From: Echinostoma caproni
Lineage: Eukaryota > Platyhelminthes > Trematoda > Plagiorchiida > Echinostomatidae
Reading direction: 5' to 3'
Length of the DNA: 64,000 bases
Assembly (NCBI GenBank): GCA_900618425.1
Contig: UZAN01040265.1
Location: 10,396 to 74,395, forward strand
The notes beneath the pieces are model-generated. The model did not search any database, had not been told where the DNA came from, and worked only from the letters and a program-made list of their open reading frames with translations. A program made the position numbers and the translations under genes. This document shows positions 1 to 11,473 of this stretch, piece after piece (position 1 is the stretch's first letter; the number at the start of each line of letters is the position of its first letter).

Positions 1-612
1 TCATTCAGCTTGCTTTGAATTTCGGAAGCCTCTTCCGCGGTGGATGCTTTGCAACCTGTAACAACGTCATCAGCGTATTTACAGCCAATGAATGCAGGAG
101 GAATGGGAAATTGTTTAACATACATAGAAAAGAAATATGAGGAAAATATTGCACCTTGCAGGACATGAGAAGAAACTGGGCGAGTGGAGGATTTTTGCCG
201 TTGAGACATGTTGACCGCGAGGAGCGATATGCAAATTTATATGTCTTATTCGTCAGGCTCAGTGACAACTCACAGTAATAAGCATCTCTCAAATAATTTG
301 AGCAAGACTGACGTGCAGGCGATGGGACGATATTTCCCAGGTTCCTTTATTGGAACGGGAGTTATCTTGACCAGTCTTCAAATATCAGGAATTTTTCCAC
401 TTGTGAGTGAGTCATTGAATATTTTTGACAATGGGGCTGAAAGGGTAACCGCACATGCTTTGAGTACTACTGGTGATAGTTCATCAGGGCCCGATGCTTT
501 ATTCAACTTAGTTTTTAGTAGCTGTTTCAGGAAACAGAAACTGCGACATAAACTGAGACTAAATTCTAAAAATAAAGTTAGGCTAACCGAGGCGAAAGGG
601 CGTACTTTCTAA
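1..612 (-). pseudogene. Non-LTR retrotransposon reverse transcriptase fragment (CR1/Jockey-like)
   Basis: Read on the minus strand, this is the first half of a non-LTR reverse transcriptase, the enzyme that copies element RNA at a nicked chromosomal target. From high to low coordinates I see a GPDELSPVVLK segment, the KYRPIACTSVLLKLFER motif (the usual YRPI..TS...K..ER block), a FAYRSSRST motif, an LQGAIFS motif and the catalytic box KYADDVV at about 64-81. The reading needs at least two frame changes. In-frame stops include a TGA where the family has Trp, just before the VKITPV segment. The fragment runs off the left edge of the window, so the C-terminal part is missing. The open frame on the plus strand at 208-612 is only the antisense of this domain. 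Assignment to RT is firm; the CR1/Jockey clade is inferred from motif style. Confidence 0.85.
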
Positions 613-728
613 TTAAAAATACACAGGAAAAAACAGAATCGACGACAATCAGTTCGCACAAAATGAAACATTCCTTCATTTTATGCATAATTCATCTCTT
701 AAAATTTGAGAGTTGCCTGTATTGTGGT

Positions 729-1100
729 TTTCTATGATGAATTCATCGGTTAAAAGAGGCGTGAGCTAAAAGTTGGGAAGCACTGAACAGCTGTTTGGGT
801 CTCATAAGCAGTTCGAAGCCACCGATCGAACTCCGGATGGAACCCGGGACCACACAGGTAGACCACAGGCATACTACCCACTGAGCCACCGGACAGCTAA
901 CCATGCCGTTTCTCACTTTGAATTTACACGACATAGCACAACCTACCTTTACAAGCTTGTTGCGAGTACTGGCCCTCGCTCATCTCAACACAAGTCTCCA
1001 GGGATATGAATTGGTTGGAAACTTTCACAACCTAAATATTTGTCGTCTGAGTGGGTGTAATTAATGGAGGATTGGATTTATTTCTATGATGAATTCATCG
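729..1100 (-). mobile_element. Family A tRNA-headed retroposon, tandem unit
   Basis: On the minus strand this is one ~352-bp unit. It has a 5' region with the conserved block AGGTTGTGAAAGTTTCC, then a tRNA-like pol III promoter (A box near 878-889, B box GGTTCCATCC at 835-844), then a hammerhead-derived segment (779-815), then a tail ending in GAATTCATC. An identical 20-bp block, TTTCTATGATGAATTCATCG, occurs at 729-748 and again at 1081-1100. A further partial copy continues beyond 1100, so the units are in tandem. In the hammerhead segment the second half of stem II is deleted and the core reads CTTATGA, so this ribozyme should be dead. The organisation resembles the schistosome Smalpha element. 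Confidence 0.7.
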
Positions 1101-1185
1101 CGTGATTGAGGCTTAAACTGAAAAGCTGGGAAGCACTGGATGGCTGTTTCGACCTGGTCGGGTTTTGTTCATCCAAGCAGCGTTG
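1101..1185 (-). mobile_element. Family A retroposon, partial upstream unit
   Basis: This piece joins directly to the unit at 729-1100 on the minus strand. It carries only the 3' part: an altered hammerhead segment (stem I strand GCACTGG at 1133-1139, GGTCGAAACAG on the minus strand near 1143-1153) and the tail. The CUGAUGA box is replaced by a TGGATGAAC-like string and there is an insertion in stem II. The tRNA-like part is missing; the unclassified repeat at 1186 begins where this copy stops. Confidence 0.6.
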
Positions 1186-2510
1186 CGAAAATTCATTCAT
1201 TTATCCGCGACTAATTCAAATAATTCCTTTCCGCACGTTTCGAAGTTTGCAGCCAAAATTCTAAACCGCAATGCCATCCGGTTTAAGCATATGGGAAAGG
1301 AAGTTTGTATCCCATGAACATACATTTTGTGTCTGGAAGATGTGATTTGCGACACGTGATACACGGTGTCCCTAGGTGGGCGACAAACCCTTTTTGAGAT
1401 TCTTGTGCCATACTGGGAAACATCTTTTGCTAGGATCCTGTGAAACTCACATTCAGTGGTATTGGTAAGTGATAATAAAAGTACAAAATGAAGTTGGCCA
1501 TATCACGCACGTGATTGTGACTGATCCCATGTAAGATTAACGGATGGCTGAGGTAATTGCCCACAAGTGAGGCGGGCACACGTGATCTGCTCGGCTCACT
1601 TAATGGTGCCCGGATTTTCCCATGGAATTTATTTCCGTAATGTTGAAAATAAATGGAACCGCGTTATATTTGCTCTTTTCAATTACATAAAACTGTAAGT
1701 AGAAATAATTGATGAAGCGGAGTTGGCCTTAACCAGAGCGCCCTTGGAATCCTTGGTTTAGATGGCACCACTACACTCATTCGCTAAGGAGAGCATCCCT
1801 TTACATTTCATCTAAAAATTAAACTGTACTCGAAGATAAGGCAGCATAGCTATTATCGTTACCTCGCTCAAACAACAAGTGCATAGAAACACTGCCAACA
1901 GGAAAATATGAAGGCTGATGCAAACTGACCGATTATACAAGCATAGTGATTACAATCACGGGATGATGCGATAATTTGTGTTTGGTTGTGTACTCGACGA
2001 CTGTTCTTACTTAAGGTTTTTATTACCCAATATTGCTCGTGATCACGCGGTAACTATTATTTAGTATAAGTCCACTTTTCATAGATCTGGTGATCGAGTG
2101 AATGAATTTCCATCAATGGTACTAAACAACCTCATTGGGTTTTTTCGACTGTTAACATCTGCATCTCATTTTCTCAAAGTTGTATACAGAAGAGAATTAG
2201 AATAGTGGTAAAGTTGTATGCATGCAGGCAGTTCACATATAAGATTTTAAAAAACATTTGAGTCGAAATTGAAAGTTCAACATGTAAACACGCTGGGGAG
2301 TGGCGTAAAACTGAAATATGGAAGTGTATTGTAAAACCAATGAAATATTGAACTCATTTTCTCACAGTGACCAGTCCTGCTCAATTTGGGGATTGGACCG
2401 ATACAAAGAATTTATCCTCACTCCGAAAGTGCGAACAAATTCAATTTCGTTTCCTCATCGAGCGAATTCTATTTTACATCGAATACCTCCCATAGAATTG
2501 GTCAATTGAT
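1186..2510 (+). repeat. Unclassified ~1.3-kb dispersed repeat, copy 1
   Basis: This stretch matches the minus strand of 7030-8475 over most of its length. Shared blocks include CACGTGATACACGGTGTCCC (against CATGGTGTCCC), AGGATCCTGTGAAACTCACA, a block around AAGCATAGTGATTACAATCA and one around ACCAGTCCTGCTCAATTTGG. I find no transposase, RT or gag motif and no tRNA-like box. A short open frame near 2318-2509 is conserved with the other copy at the protein level (GLDRYKEFIL against RLDQCKEFIL), but the flanking nucleotides are conserved as well, so coding is not shown. It may be a non-coding end of a larger retroelement. Confidence 0.6.
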
Positions 2511-5230
2511 TATAATACATAAAGCATCTTGATACTGGCAACGTTGATTGAGGCTCAGTGCAAGCATCCATCTCATCAAGCATAATTTACTTTTCAAGTA
2601 GTTAGTCGGACTATTCTTGCTTTTGGTCGAATAGAATCCTGGCATTCATTCCAGCTTTTTGTACTTCATCTAGCGGCCCATCGCAGCTCAGTATGTAACT
2701 CAGGGAAGAATGAACGGAGATGGAAATACCGATTGTTAACTTGTTGAAAATAGTAGGGATTGGAGAGCGTGATTATTCCGACACATAAATGGTGAATATT
2801 ATTTTCAGGATGAAAGTTCCACTGGAATGTTGGCTAGGGGCACTTCGGACAAAAGACCGCGGAAGGACAACCGATCTTACGAACTATTTCTATGTGCATT
2901 GTGGTTTATTTTAATTCTAGAGGTTTGTGTTACTACTGTGCATCGTTAATCATCTTGTGTTTCGTCTGAAAATTAGAGAACTCTTTTGGTTGAGTAGAAA
3001 ACCCTTTAGTTTGTGGAGAGATAAATGTATTCTATCACACTGATAAGTCGCCTGCTAGTCAGATTCGCAAGCCCATTTGACCTTTGACATGTGATACAAA
3101 TTGAACTTTTACTTTTCTCTCACCGGTTTCTTCGGGGATACATTCCTTTGGATCACTTTAAATGTTGTGAAAGTTCATCAATTAGTATATCAATACAAAC
3201 AAGGCCTCTTAACGCGATTAGTGATACAATAGACTACGTTTCTTTTACACTGCATTACAATAAAAATGTATGATAGTTGATGCATTGTCCCAATCACATA
3301 TTCTTTCTGTATCATTTTCATCCGAGACAGAGCCATCTTCACGGTGTAATAAAAAATAAGAAACAGAATTCCATCTCTTGCATGAAACGGATGGTATTAG
3401 AAGCTCTTTCATACAGTACTGGTTGATTGTGATGCACTGAAATATTTTCTTTATGATCAAATGGAGTTTCATTATATTTATTACTTGTTTTAATGCTTTA
3501 TGTGTGGAAAATAATTTATATCTTGTCCACTGGAATATACGTAGTTTCTAGGCTGCATAATTGTCAATTAAACGTGCATGACCTTGGTTGCTAAAATTAA
3601 ATGATCTGAACATGGTAATCGCGAATTATATCAAGTATGACAACGCAATATATTCTAATAGGAATAAATGAAGAATTATCCCGAATGATTTCCGTCAACC
3701 CTTGCCATTTCCCTTATTTGTAATGAGGCATTATTTTATCCAATGTGTAATCCATTATAGCAACGCTATTGGATAACCAAATGAAATTCTTTTACAACTC
3801 GGGGAAATTACAATAAACGAGGTTTCTTAATAATAATCTATGTTTGATATCTAACTCACTGAATTCGAGAAATACCAGTTCAATCAAAGTCAACCTTGAA
3901 ATCAAGGTCATTTTTGTGCACAGCTTTGAATGTTCGTATTGTTGTCGCTATAATGAACCAAGCAGGCCTTGATGGATTTTTCCTGTAGCCAATAGAGCAA
4001 ACAATATAATTAACATGTTTACCTGCACGGATCCTATTGCTCTATACAAGAGGAGGAAATGTCACTTTTTTAATTTTGACATAAATATATATAAATATAT
4101 ATCAGCTGATAGAGGTTCTAGCGTTGAGATCATATTTATCGCATCCCTTTACGGTACAGACAATTATTACACTGAAATCGGACATCAAAGTACATTGCAC
4201 AGAGAGTGATTTAGGCATTCTGATGGAATCCTGAAACTCAAATTGTTTCCCTTCAGTGTTGTCACCCAAGAAATAGTCGTAAATAAAATAATAAAATTTA
4301 CCGAGAATATGTGCTTGTTTGTTGCGTCTGGTAATTTCACCAAGTCAATCAAATAAATCCTTCTGGGTCTCTCTTTACCAGCTCAACTAGTTCGACTAAC
4401 TCGTTTGACACTAAATGTGTTAAGGCGCATTACATATCTCCAATATCGGTCTTAGCGGACAGCCGTCTTTGACCACCTTCGGAAATCAGTTATGATAATC
4501 CAAGCCTCTGAGATAATACCAACCGAATAGATACGCGTTACGGAATCTGGATAAGAAGCCACAGGACGATGGTTGCGATCCATGAAAAATCAGGTGGTTC
4601 AAAAGGAAGTTGTGTAACTGCGAGAGCAAGAACTGCTATTGGTTGCTTACCGTTTAACCAATGATTTTCTTATTGACATATTATTTAGTTACACTCATAA
4701 ACGCATCACTGATTCTGTGGCATTCCTTCTGCTTCTAGGTGGCGGGAAATCTGGACATACAATAGACCAAAAGGTTCCGTATTTTGCTTGCAATTCATGA
4801 TTCGAGGATTTTGTCAATTCCAATTACCGTATCAGTAGGATTTAAGGATGGTGGTTCCCATTGATCGTGTTATATCAGACGTCTGAAATAAACAATGCTT
4901 ACATCTAGCTGAATTTCTCTGATAGTCTTTGAACTTGACTTATGAATAGCTACAAATTTATTTTTCTCCTAAAATGAGTTGTTGTTTTTTAAATTGTGGG
5001 TTCTATTTTATCCACATGATTCCTCCATTCCGAATAACTCTGTCCATAAAATTATCGATTCTCGATAGGGTGATCTTCAGGTTCCTTCGCATTTTTCTCA
5101 ATACATCAAAATACATTGAGAAGTAAATAACTTTCACATCATGTGATTGAGTCCAATATTGTTTGAAAGACTGTACAAAAGACGATATCATCTTATTAGG
5201 AGCAGCTGATGATTCCAGCTGCCATTCCAG
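2511..5230. other. No recognisable feature
   Basis: AT-rich sequence with only short open frames on either strand. A short (TATA)-rich patch lies at 4083-4102. I see no motif, tRNA-like box or repeat match to the rest of the window. Confidence 0.5.
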
Positions 5231-5412
5231 CTGCCCGGTGGCCGAATGGGTAGCATGCTTGCGTGCATTCTGTGAGGTCCCGGGTTGGATCCCCGGTTGC
5301 GTTGATGGCTTTGTATTGGGCCTAACCGGGTCGAAACGGCTGTCCAGTGTTTCCTAGCTTTTTAGTTCACGCTTCGTTTCCGTCAGAGTATATACTGCCT
5401 GGAATTCCTTAC
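5231..5412 (+). mobile_element. Family A retroposon, 5'-truncated
   Basis: The sequence starts at the tRNA-like part (A box GTGGCCGAATGGG, B box GGTTGGATCC) and runs through the ribozyme segment to a tail containing GGAATTCC. In the hammerhead segment the second stem II strand, the GAAAC (5333-5337) and the stem III/cleavage region GGCTGTC are present. The whole CUGAUGA box is deleted, so it cannot be active. The 5' region found in longer copies is missing. Confidence 0.65.
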
Positions 5413-7029
5413 CATCTCTTGTAGTTTGTGCCAAGACGATTGATTCTTTCAAGGTAGAACTTCACGGATCATTAACACACATTGCATTCCAACATCCATG
5501 AGCACATAATACAACCGAATACATCATATTGAATTTTGTTCATCATAGCTACAATTCAACTCGTGTAAACATCCTATGGGACAAGAAAAGTTATATATAT
5601 AAAAACACCTTGACTTTAACTTTGACTTGCCGAGATAAGTTTCATAGTGTGGAGTTATAAACCACGCAGTTCCTTACGAGGGCGAAGAATAAAATTTTCA
5701 TCAAATCATTGTAAAATGCATGACAATTGATGTTATGCCATTTACTATGGCTGTTCCCGTTGAAATTAGACGTTTTCAAAATAACCATTCTCTAGTGATA
5801 TTTTTCAGTTGGGGAGATACATGGTTTGAGAAGTGAAATGAATCTGTCCATTTGGTTCTTGGACCTAAGTGACGCGTTAGTAATCAATAATTGAAGATAT
5901 TTTTGAATGCAAATACCCTGAAGGTATAATCGTGAAGAAATTGTAAAGACCAGCATTTACCATCGAACGCTTCGAGTATGAACACCCGATGACTTTTGAT
6001 AGCTTCTTATTTTGTACTACTAACGAGTAGTTAAAACATGATCCTTGAATTTCAAATAAAAGCTGTTCTTCGGCTGGCGGACATCACGATAAAGCAATAC
6101 CAGATATGGTTAACAATATTGGGAGAGAGGTGACAAGCTAAAATCCTAATTGCATTGATATGACTAAAAGCGTGTGTATGGGAGAGTGAAATTGTTCGCA
6201 TGGACATCTTGAAGTTGACCAGAGGAGTTCAAGTGTAGTCACCAATTTCTCCCGAGAAGAGAGACAGAGTGATCCGGAATGTTTATGGTTTCGGTGTTAG
6301 CTATGTACGATGCTTTACGGCACTAATACGTTGTTCGTCGTCATCTCCAAATAGGCCATTGTTGAGCTAGGTTTCATCTGTTATAATTTCTCGCTTCGAT
6401 CATTCATCATTTGAGTGCTATCTGGCGTTATCAGAGACAGTAGTAGACAGCACTGAACGGACAAAGATCTTACAAACAAGACCTACAATGAAGGAACTAA
6501 GAACCGTAATTGATCAGTGAGCTTGGCAAGAGAATATGCACTCGCTTATCATTGAGTTTAACAAAGAAATATGAACACGAGACTCAACGGCGAGATATAA
6601 GCTTTGGTTCAAACAGGCTCGCCCACACACGTTGAGTTATCACCCGACAAAATCTCCAAGCTTCCTTCTACCTTATTCCTGAAATGAAACCACGGTGTTC
6701 CTGCAGCATTGTTTGATATCTCCTCTGTCTGGAAGTCACCTTTTGAATTCCCATCGATGCCACACGATTTAGTCTCTTATAAAATCTCTTTGAACTGAAC
6801 CAGGACCACAAATAAAACTTCCTTGCAGAATTGTGTTTCTTACAAAAGCATATAGCGCAACTTTTGAAAACGTCATTTATCGTTCTATTGTATACAATAT
6901 TAAAGCAAAACAGTATCAAAACCAAAATATCACTACCTAAAATTCATTCTTTGATGAGAATCCCACACTTAATCACACTACCGTTTGTACTGAACATCGA
7001 TCAACAGTTTGAAGATACTTCATGCATTA
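5413..7029. other. No recognisable feature
   Basis: Only short open frames are present, none with a motif I recognise. No tRNA-like box or repeat match was found. Confidence 0.45.
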
Positions 7030-7882
7030 CAACCTATTTACCAATTGTGTTGAAAACAACCAATATAAAATATAATTTGTTCGACAAAAAACGTAATAAA
7101 ATTCAGTCGCACTTTCAGCACGAGGATAAATTCCTTGCATTGATCTAATCTCCAACCTGGACACGACTGGTCTCTGCGAGAAAATGCGTTCACTATTTCA
7201 ACGGTTGCAAATGCGTTACATCGAAGTTGGCAGGCGCACATCTCATCTCGTTTCACAGTGTACAGCCTTATATAGTTTTGTGAAACTACGCAGAATGTGT
7301 GTCGTTCACATGTTAAACCAAATCACTGGCGACTCAAATGTTTCTTAAAAGACTATCGACAGAAATGTGTAAACTGAGGGCTGTTAGAGCACCATTGGTG
7401 GAAGTCCAAACACTTGACCAACGTATCGATAAAACGTGAACTTACACCAAATGATAATTGCTACGTGACCACGCGCAATATTGAGTAATAAAAACTTGGA
7501 GAAAGAACAGTCGCTGAGGACAACCAAACAGAAATTATTATTCCGTCTAGTGATTGTAATCACTATGCTTGTGGAACCGGTCATTCCTCATTAACGTTCC
7601 TATGTTCGTGTTAGAGGTGTTTCTATGCGTTTGTCGTGCGAGCGGGTGATGATTTAGGATACTTACTAGCCCACTATAAATTCGGATGTGATGATAAAAC
7701 TAGGTGAGATGTAGAAAAGCTGTTTGTGAAGCGAACTGAATAAATTTCATTCTGACAGTCATAAAACACGGTGCGGTTGTATTCACTCCGTCTAAAATCA
7801 GAACCAAGTACACGTCCACCAATCAGAGTATTTATGCACTCGAGGAGGTGTTTACTTTTCTTCTTGTTCTTGTTGTCATTTT

Positions 7883-7913
<31 letters not shown>

Positions 7914-8475
7914 GGTGGTGGTGAACGGCGGATTCGGCCATAGGCTCTCTGGTTTTGTTCTGAAGCATAGGAACTCCAATTCGTTGAGTAATCCTAAAAT
8001 TCGAAAACACCAATATAACTTTTATTCACCTATTTCCTATTGCACTGAAATAAGTGCACACGGAAAACCGAGTGTGACTGATTGTCTCTACCGGGCTTAC
8101 ACATTGGCAATTCCTCCCCCCCCTATCGTTTTCTTTGTCGCGATCACGTGTGTGATATGGTCAATTCCATGTGTACTTTTGCCATCACCTATCAGTGCCA
8201 CTGAATGTGAGTTTCACAGGATCCTAGCACAAGCTGTTTGCCCGTATCGCATAACAAACTCAAAATGTTTCAGTGCCCACCTAGGGACACCATGTATCAC
8301 GTGTCGCAAGTCGCTTCATCCAGCCACAGAATGCGTGTTCGTGGGATGCAAACGTCCTTTCCAATATGAATAAACCAGATGGTATCGCAGTTTAGGATTC
8401 TACGAAATAGAACCGACTGCAAGACTGGAAAACAGCGAAACAGAATCACTTTAGTTAGTCGCGAACCGCTTCCAA
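7030..8475 (-). repeat. Unclassified ~1.3-kb dispersed repeat, copy 2 (inverted)
   Basis: The minus strand matches 1186-2510 in the same block order, in two parts: roughly 7030-7650 and 8120-8475. Between them lies non-matching sequence that includes the ATG/GTG microsatellite at 7884-7922. The two copies face each other across about 4.5 kb. The long plus-strand open frame at 7771-8373 crosses the microsatellite (a run of Met then Val codons) and the antisense of the repeat. I do not treat it as a gene. Confidence 0.6.
7884..7922 (+). repeat. (ATG)n-(GTG)n microsatellite
   Basis: Five GATG-type repeats followed by about eight GTG repeats. This is a compound trinucleotide microsatellite inside the second copy of the large repeat and absent from the first copy. 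Confidence 0.9.
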
Positions 8476-11394
8476 ACTGAAGGAACATTTACAACGCTCC
8501 TTTGAATAAACAAAACAGCAATGCATGGAAGTACTTCTTGGTCGATCAAAACGATTAAGGTTGTCAACTCAAAACACTCCAGAGAATGATTGATGCATAG
8601 AATGAGGGAATGTTTGATCCTGTGCAACCTAATTGCTGATGTTTTTTTAATTTTTGTATTTTGTATTTTTATTCGGTAACTATGCATCTTCGCTTCGTTC
8701 GACCTAAGTTTATCACACGGGAGAGTTTAGTCTCTGTGTTTGGGAAATAGATGAACATTTGCTTATTGTTGTGTAGCATTGTGTAATCTGTATTATAAAT
8801 GAATGCTTTTTTATTCAACGCATTCGTGCATATCCCCACCGTCCAGACGCACAAAATTTCTTGTCTTTTTTCACCACGGTTTTTTCTGGACACGACTTGC
8901 CACGGTTTTCGTTTCTAGACTCTAGCCATTCATTTGGTGAACCAATGAGGATGGATTGAATGGGAGAGTTTTATCCTGTTAACGCTAATAAAATGACGAT
9001 AACAAGCTCAAGGAAAACGGACTCACGCGCTTGGTGAGTGGGTATACGCGCGTCGCAAGCAGTGACACCCAGCTCTACAGTGCTCAGTATGTATCGCTAC
9101 TGGATGATAAAATTGAGCGTTGTAATCTGTCGATCTATTATTTGTTTATGCATAATAAGGATATATAACATGCGCAATAAAATGTTTCGACCATTACTGA
9201 GGTACAGTTACCGAATACTTTCAATCTTTCTTTTTTAACGAGTTATAGAAAACGAATTTTTGTCAACTAAATATGTGCAATCCGTGTTCCGTGAATCTGA
9301 TTTTGGCTTTCCATTTGATGACAACGAGTAACCCTGTCGTATTTGGTATAGAATTCAATCTGGGACCAGTGTCTGCAATTCGCTTACCGATCACCAGCAT
9401 TCCGCTTCTACGCACTGTCAAACTTTTTCATTCAGAGTAGCGATTGTGAATGGATTAAAGGAACTTACCGGGTTTATTTATATTCGTACGCTACCTTGTG
9501 CCCGTGAACTTGATATCGTAATTCAGGCACACATTGTTGTATTTATTGGAATTTCTCGAAACATTGCATATCATCTATTTGCCACCAGATAATGTAAAAT
9601 CAGTACATTTGAATTCTATAGACAAAATCTAGGTTTTCAGGGGACTGGGGGTCTAACGGCACCGTTGTTTCTCCACAAAAACCGGGCCTTTAATGCCGAT
9701 ATTGAATGCTGAAAACCCATGATCACAATATTTCATTCTGCACCAACCCTTAAATGATCACAAAACCTTTCTTTGTTTATCTTGTGTCTTCACTTTTCTC
9801 GGTTTCTTCAGACCGCACCCTAACTGTGATGAGAAGGAGTGGCATGGAGAGTCGGTTTACAGACAAAGCAAATGACTATTGAGGGGGGGGGTGCAGGAAG
9901 CCATTTGCATTGATCTGCTTGTACGAAAACCGGTCACACTGCAAAGAAGGCTACACCCGAAACAACTTAATTAGTCACGTTCTGTGTGCATTTAGACAGG
10001 TGGTGCAATAGCGGTAGTAAACCATCACGGTCAGGCTTGAACAAACGACCACCGATTGATAGAAGTATCATGTTTATCGTAAGAAATTTATTATCGAGGT
10101 GAAACGAATATCCAGCACATGTATCGAGTCTCCCCCCTCATGCAAAACCGGCGCAAATGTAAAATAGTATAATCCAATCAATACACAGCAGCAACTCTCC
10201 CGTTCTTACTATCTGTTTGACCTTGTAGGCCGGGGATGATTTCAAGGTCAAACCAATCGGATTGCTATGCAACAGCCTCAAACTTGAAGTGACTGAAAAA
10301 ATAGATTCGGTGCTGGAATGACAACTCGAGCAGCGGTTGCGCTATGCATTAGTAATGAAGACCTGTACATCCAAAGATAATATCTTTGGCTTTGTCATTA
10401 TTCTATCGGTTCAAGCACTATAATGAACCCATGACAGGATTGATAAAATGATGGAAAACACTGGCTATCATTATGCATATATGGGAAAACGCTGGCGGAA
10501 ATCAATCCGAAAGGAGCAGGGTACAGATTATTGAGAACCTGGGGCATAGGCTCTTATGTACCTCAGGGTTTATTACTACTGGAAAATGAATGGATCTACG
10601 GATGGTTACGCTCTGATTACAGTTCACCGTTGAACCGATGCCCGCAAGATTCGTGCAGTCAGTTTACATAATGCTGGATGTTCATTTTGATCTCTTTTCA
10701 CCTGGGGTGTTGAATCTGTTTCGCATATTTGTTTCGTCCTCTATCTGTCCACGGTGATTGTTTGAATGCAAAAATGATTCCCGTTCACCTAAAACCGATA
10801 GTGTCCAGACGTGCACCTCCAGTTCATCTCGAATGACCCTATTTCTTTGTTCGTCTACCAACCTCGTATGATCGTGCCACCCTCTCGTGACCACTTCTAT
10901 GACCCTAATTTGGTGTGATTCACTTTACTCTTTAATTATCCAAGTGTCGTGCCGGGTTGTTTATTTAAAGTTCTGATCGGTCCCCTTGCCTATCCGTGCG
11001 GTGCACTAATAAACCAGAACGCGTGAGATCTGTCGCTCTTTCACTTTGTTGGCTTGTTCGCTTGACGGAGTGGTGAACTAACCCGTTTCCATGTTTGACT
11101 CCAGATTGGTTCAGTCATTTCCCCTGGGAAAGCCCCCCCATCTGAAGTGTGATTTCTATCCAGTTGTAACCCTATATGTTTTACAGTACGCATGATTGAC
11201 CGCTATTGATTAGAGTCGAATAAATACCTGGACTTGGGTTCTGACGTCATGCGTAACTCAGCATCGTACAGATTTAGCACAGAGTACCTAATCAAGATAT
11301 ATGGATACATTGTCGTATTATCAGTTCCAGATTCATTTTTCAGCATCATTNCAAATTGTCCTGTTTCCGTTCGACTGTTAGATCCATCACTTAC
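8476..11394. other. No firm feature; possible regulatory-like block near 10.95-11.09 kb
   Basis: No coding region is recognised. Between about 10950 and 11090 a TATTTAAAG string is followed by AATAAACCAGAACGCGTG and a pyrimidine-rich stretch, in the order promoter, polyadenylation signal and downstream region seen in LTRs. There is no second copy in the window, so this stays a suggestion. Confidence 0.3.
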
Positions 11395-11473
11395 CGGCAA
11401 CAATGTACACAAACATTTGTATGGACCGACTCAACCGATCGGACCCATTTCCCGGTGAATCGGTGTTAGGCAT
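11395..11473 (-). CDS. Candidate first coding exon, product unknown
   Basis: On the minus strand an ATG at 11473-11471 opens a 26-codon frame beginning MPNTDSPGNGSDRLSRS and ending ...VYIVA plus one base. It is followed immediately by a consensus 5' splice site, CCG|GTAAGT. A short N-terminal exon with a perfect donor is what one would expect of a real gene start. I could not find a convincing second exon: the next AG (after ATCTTGATT) would give an immediate stop in the required phase. The last residues are hydrophobic and could begin a signal or membrane segment. Chance occurrence is possible at this length. Confidence 0.3.

Noticed and set aside
208..612. 134-codon plus-strand frame
   Set aside because: Antisense of the reverse-transcriptase fragment read on the minus strand.
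7771..8373. 200-codon plus-strand frame, the longest without N
   Set aside because: It crosses a microsatellite (Met and Val runs) and then the antisense of the unclassified repeat; no motif, and not conserved in the other copy.
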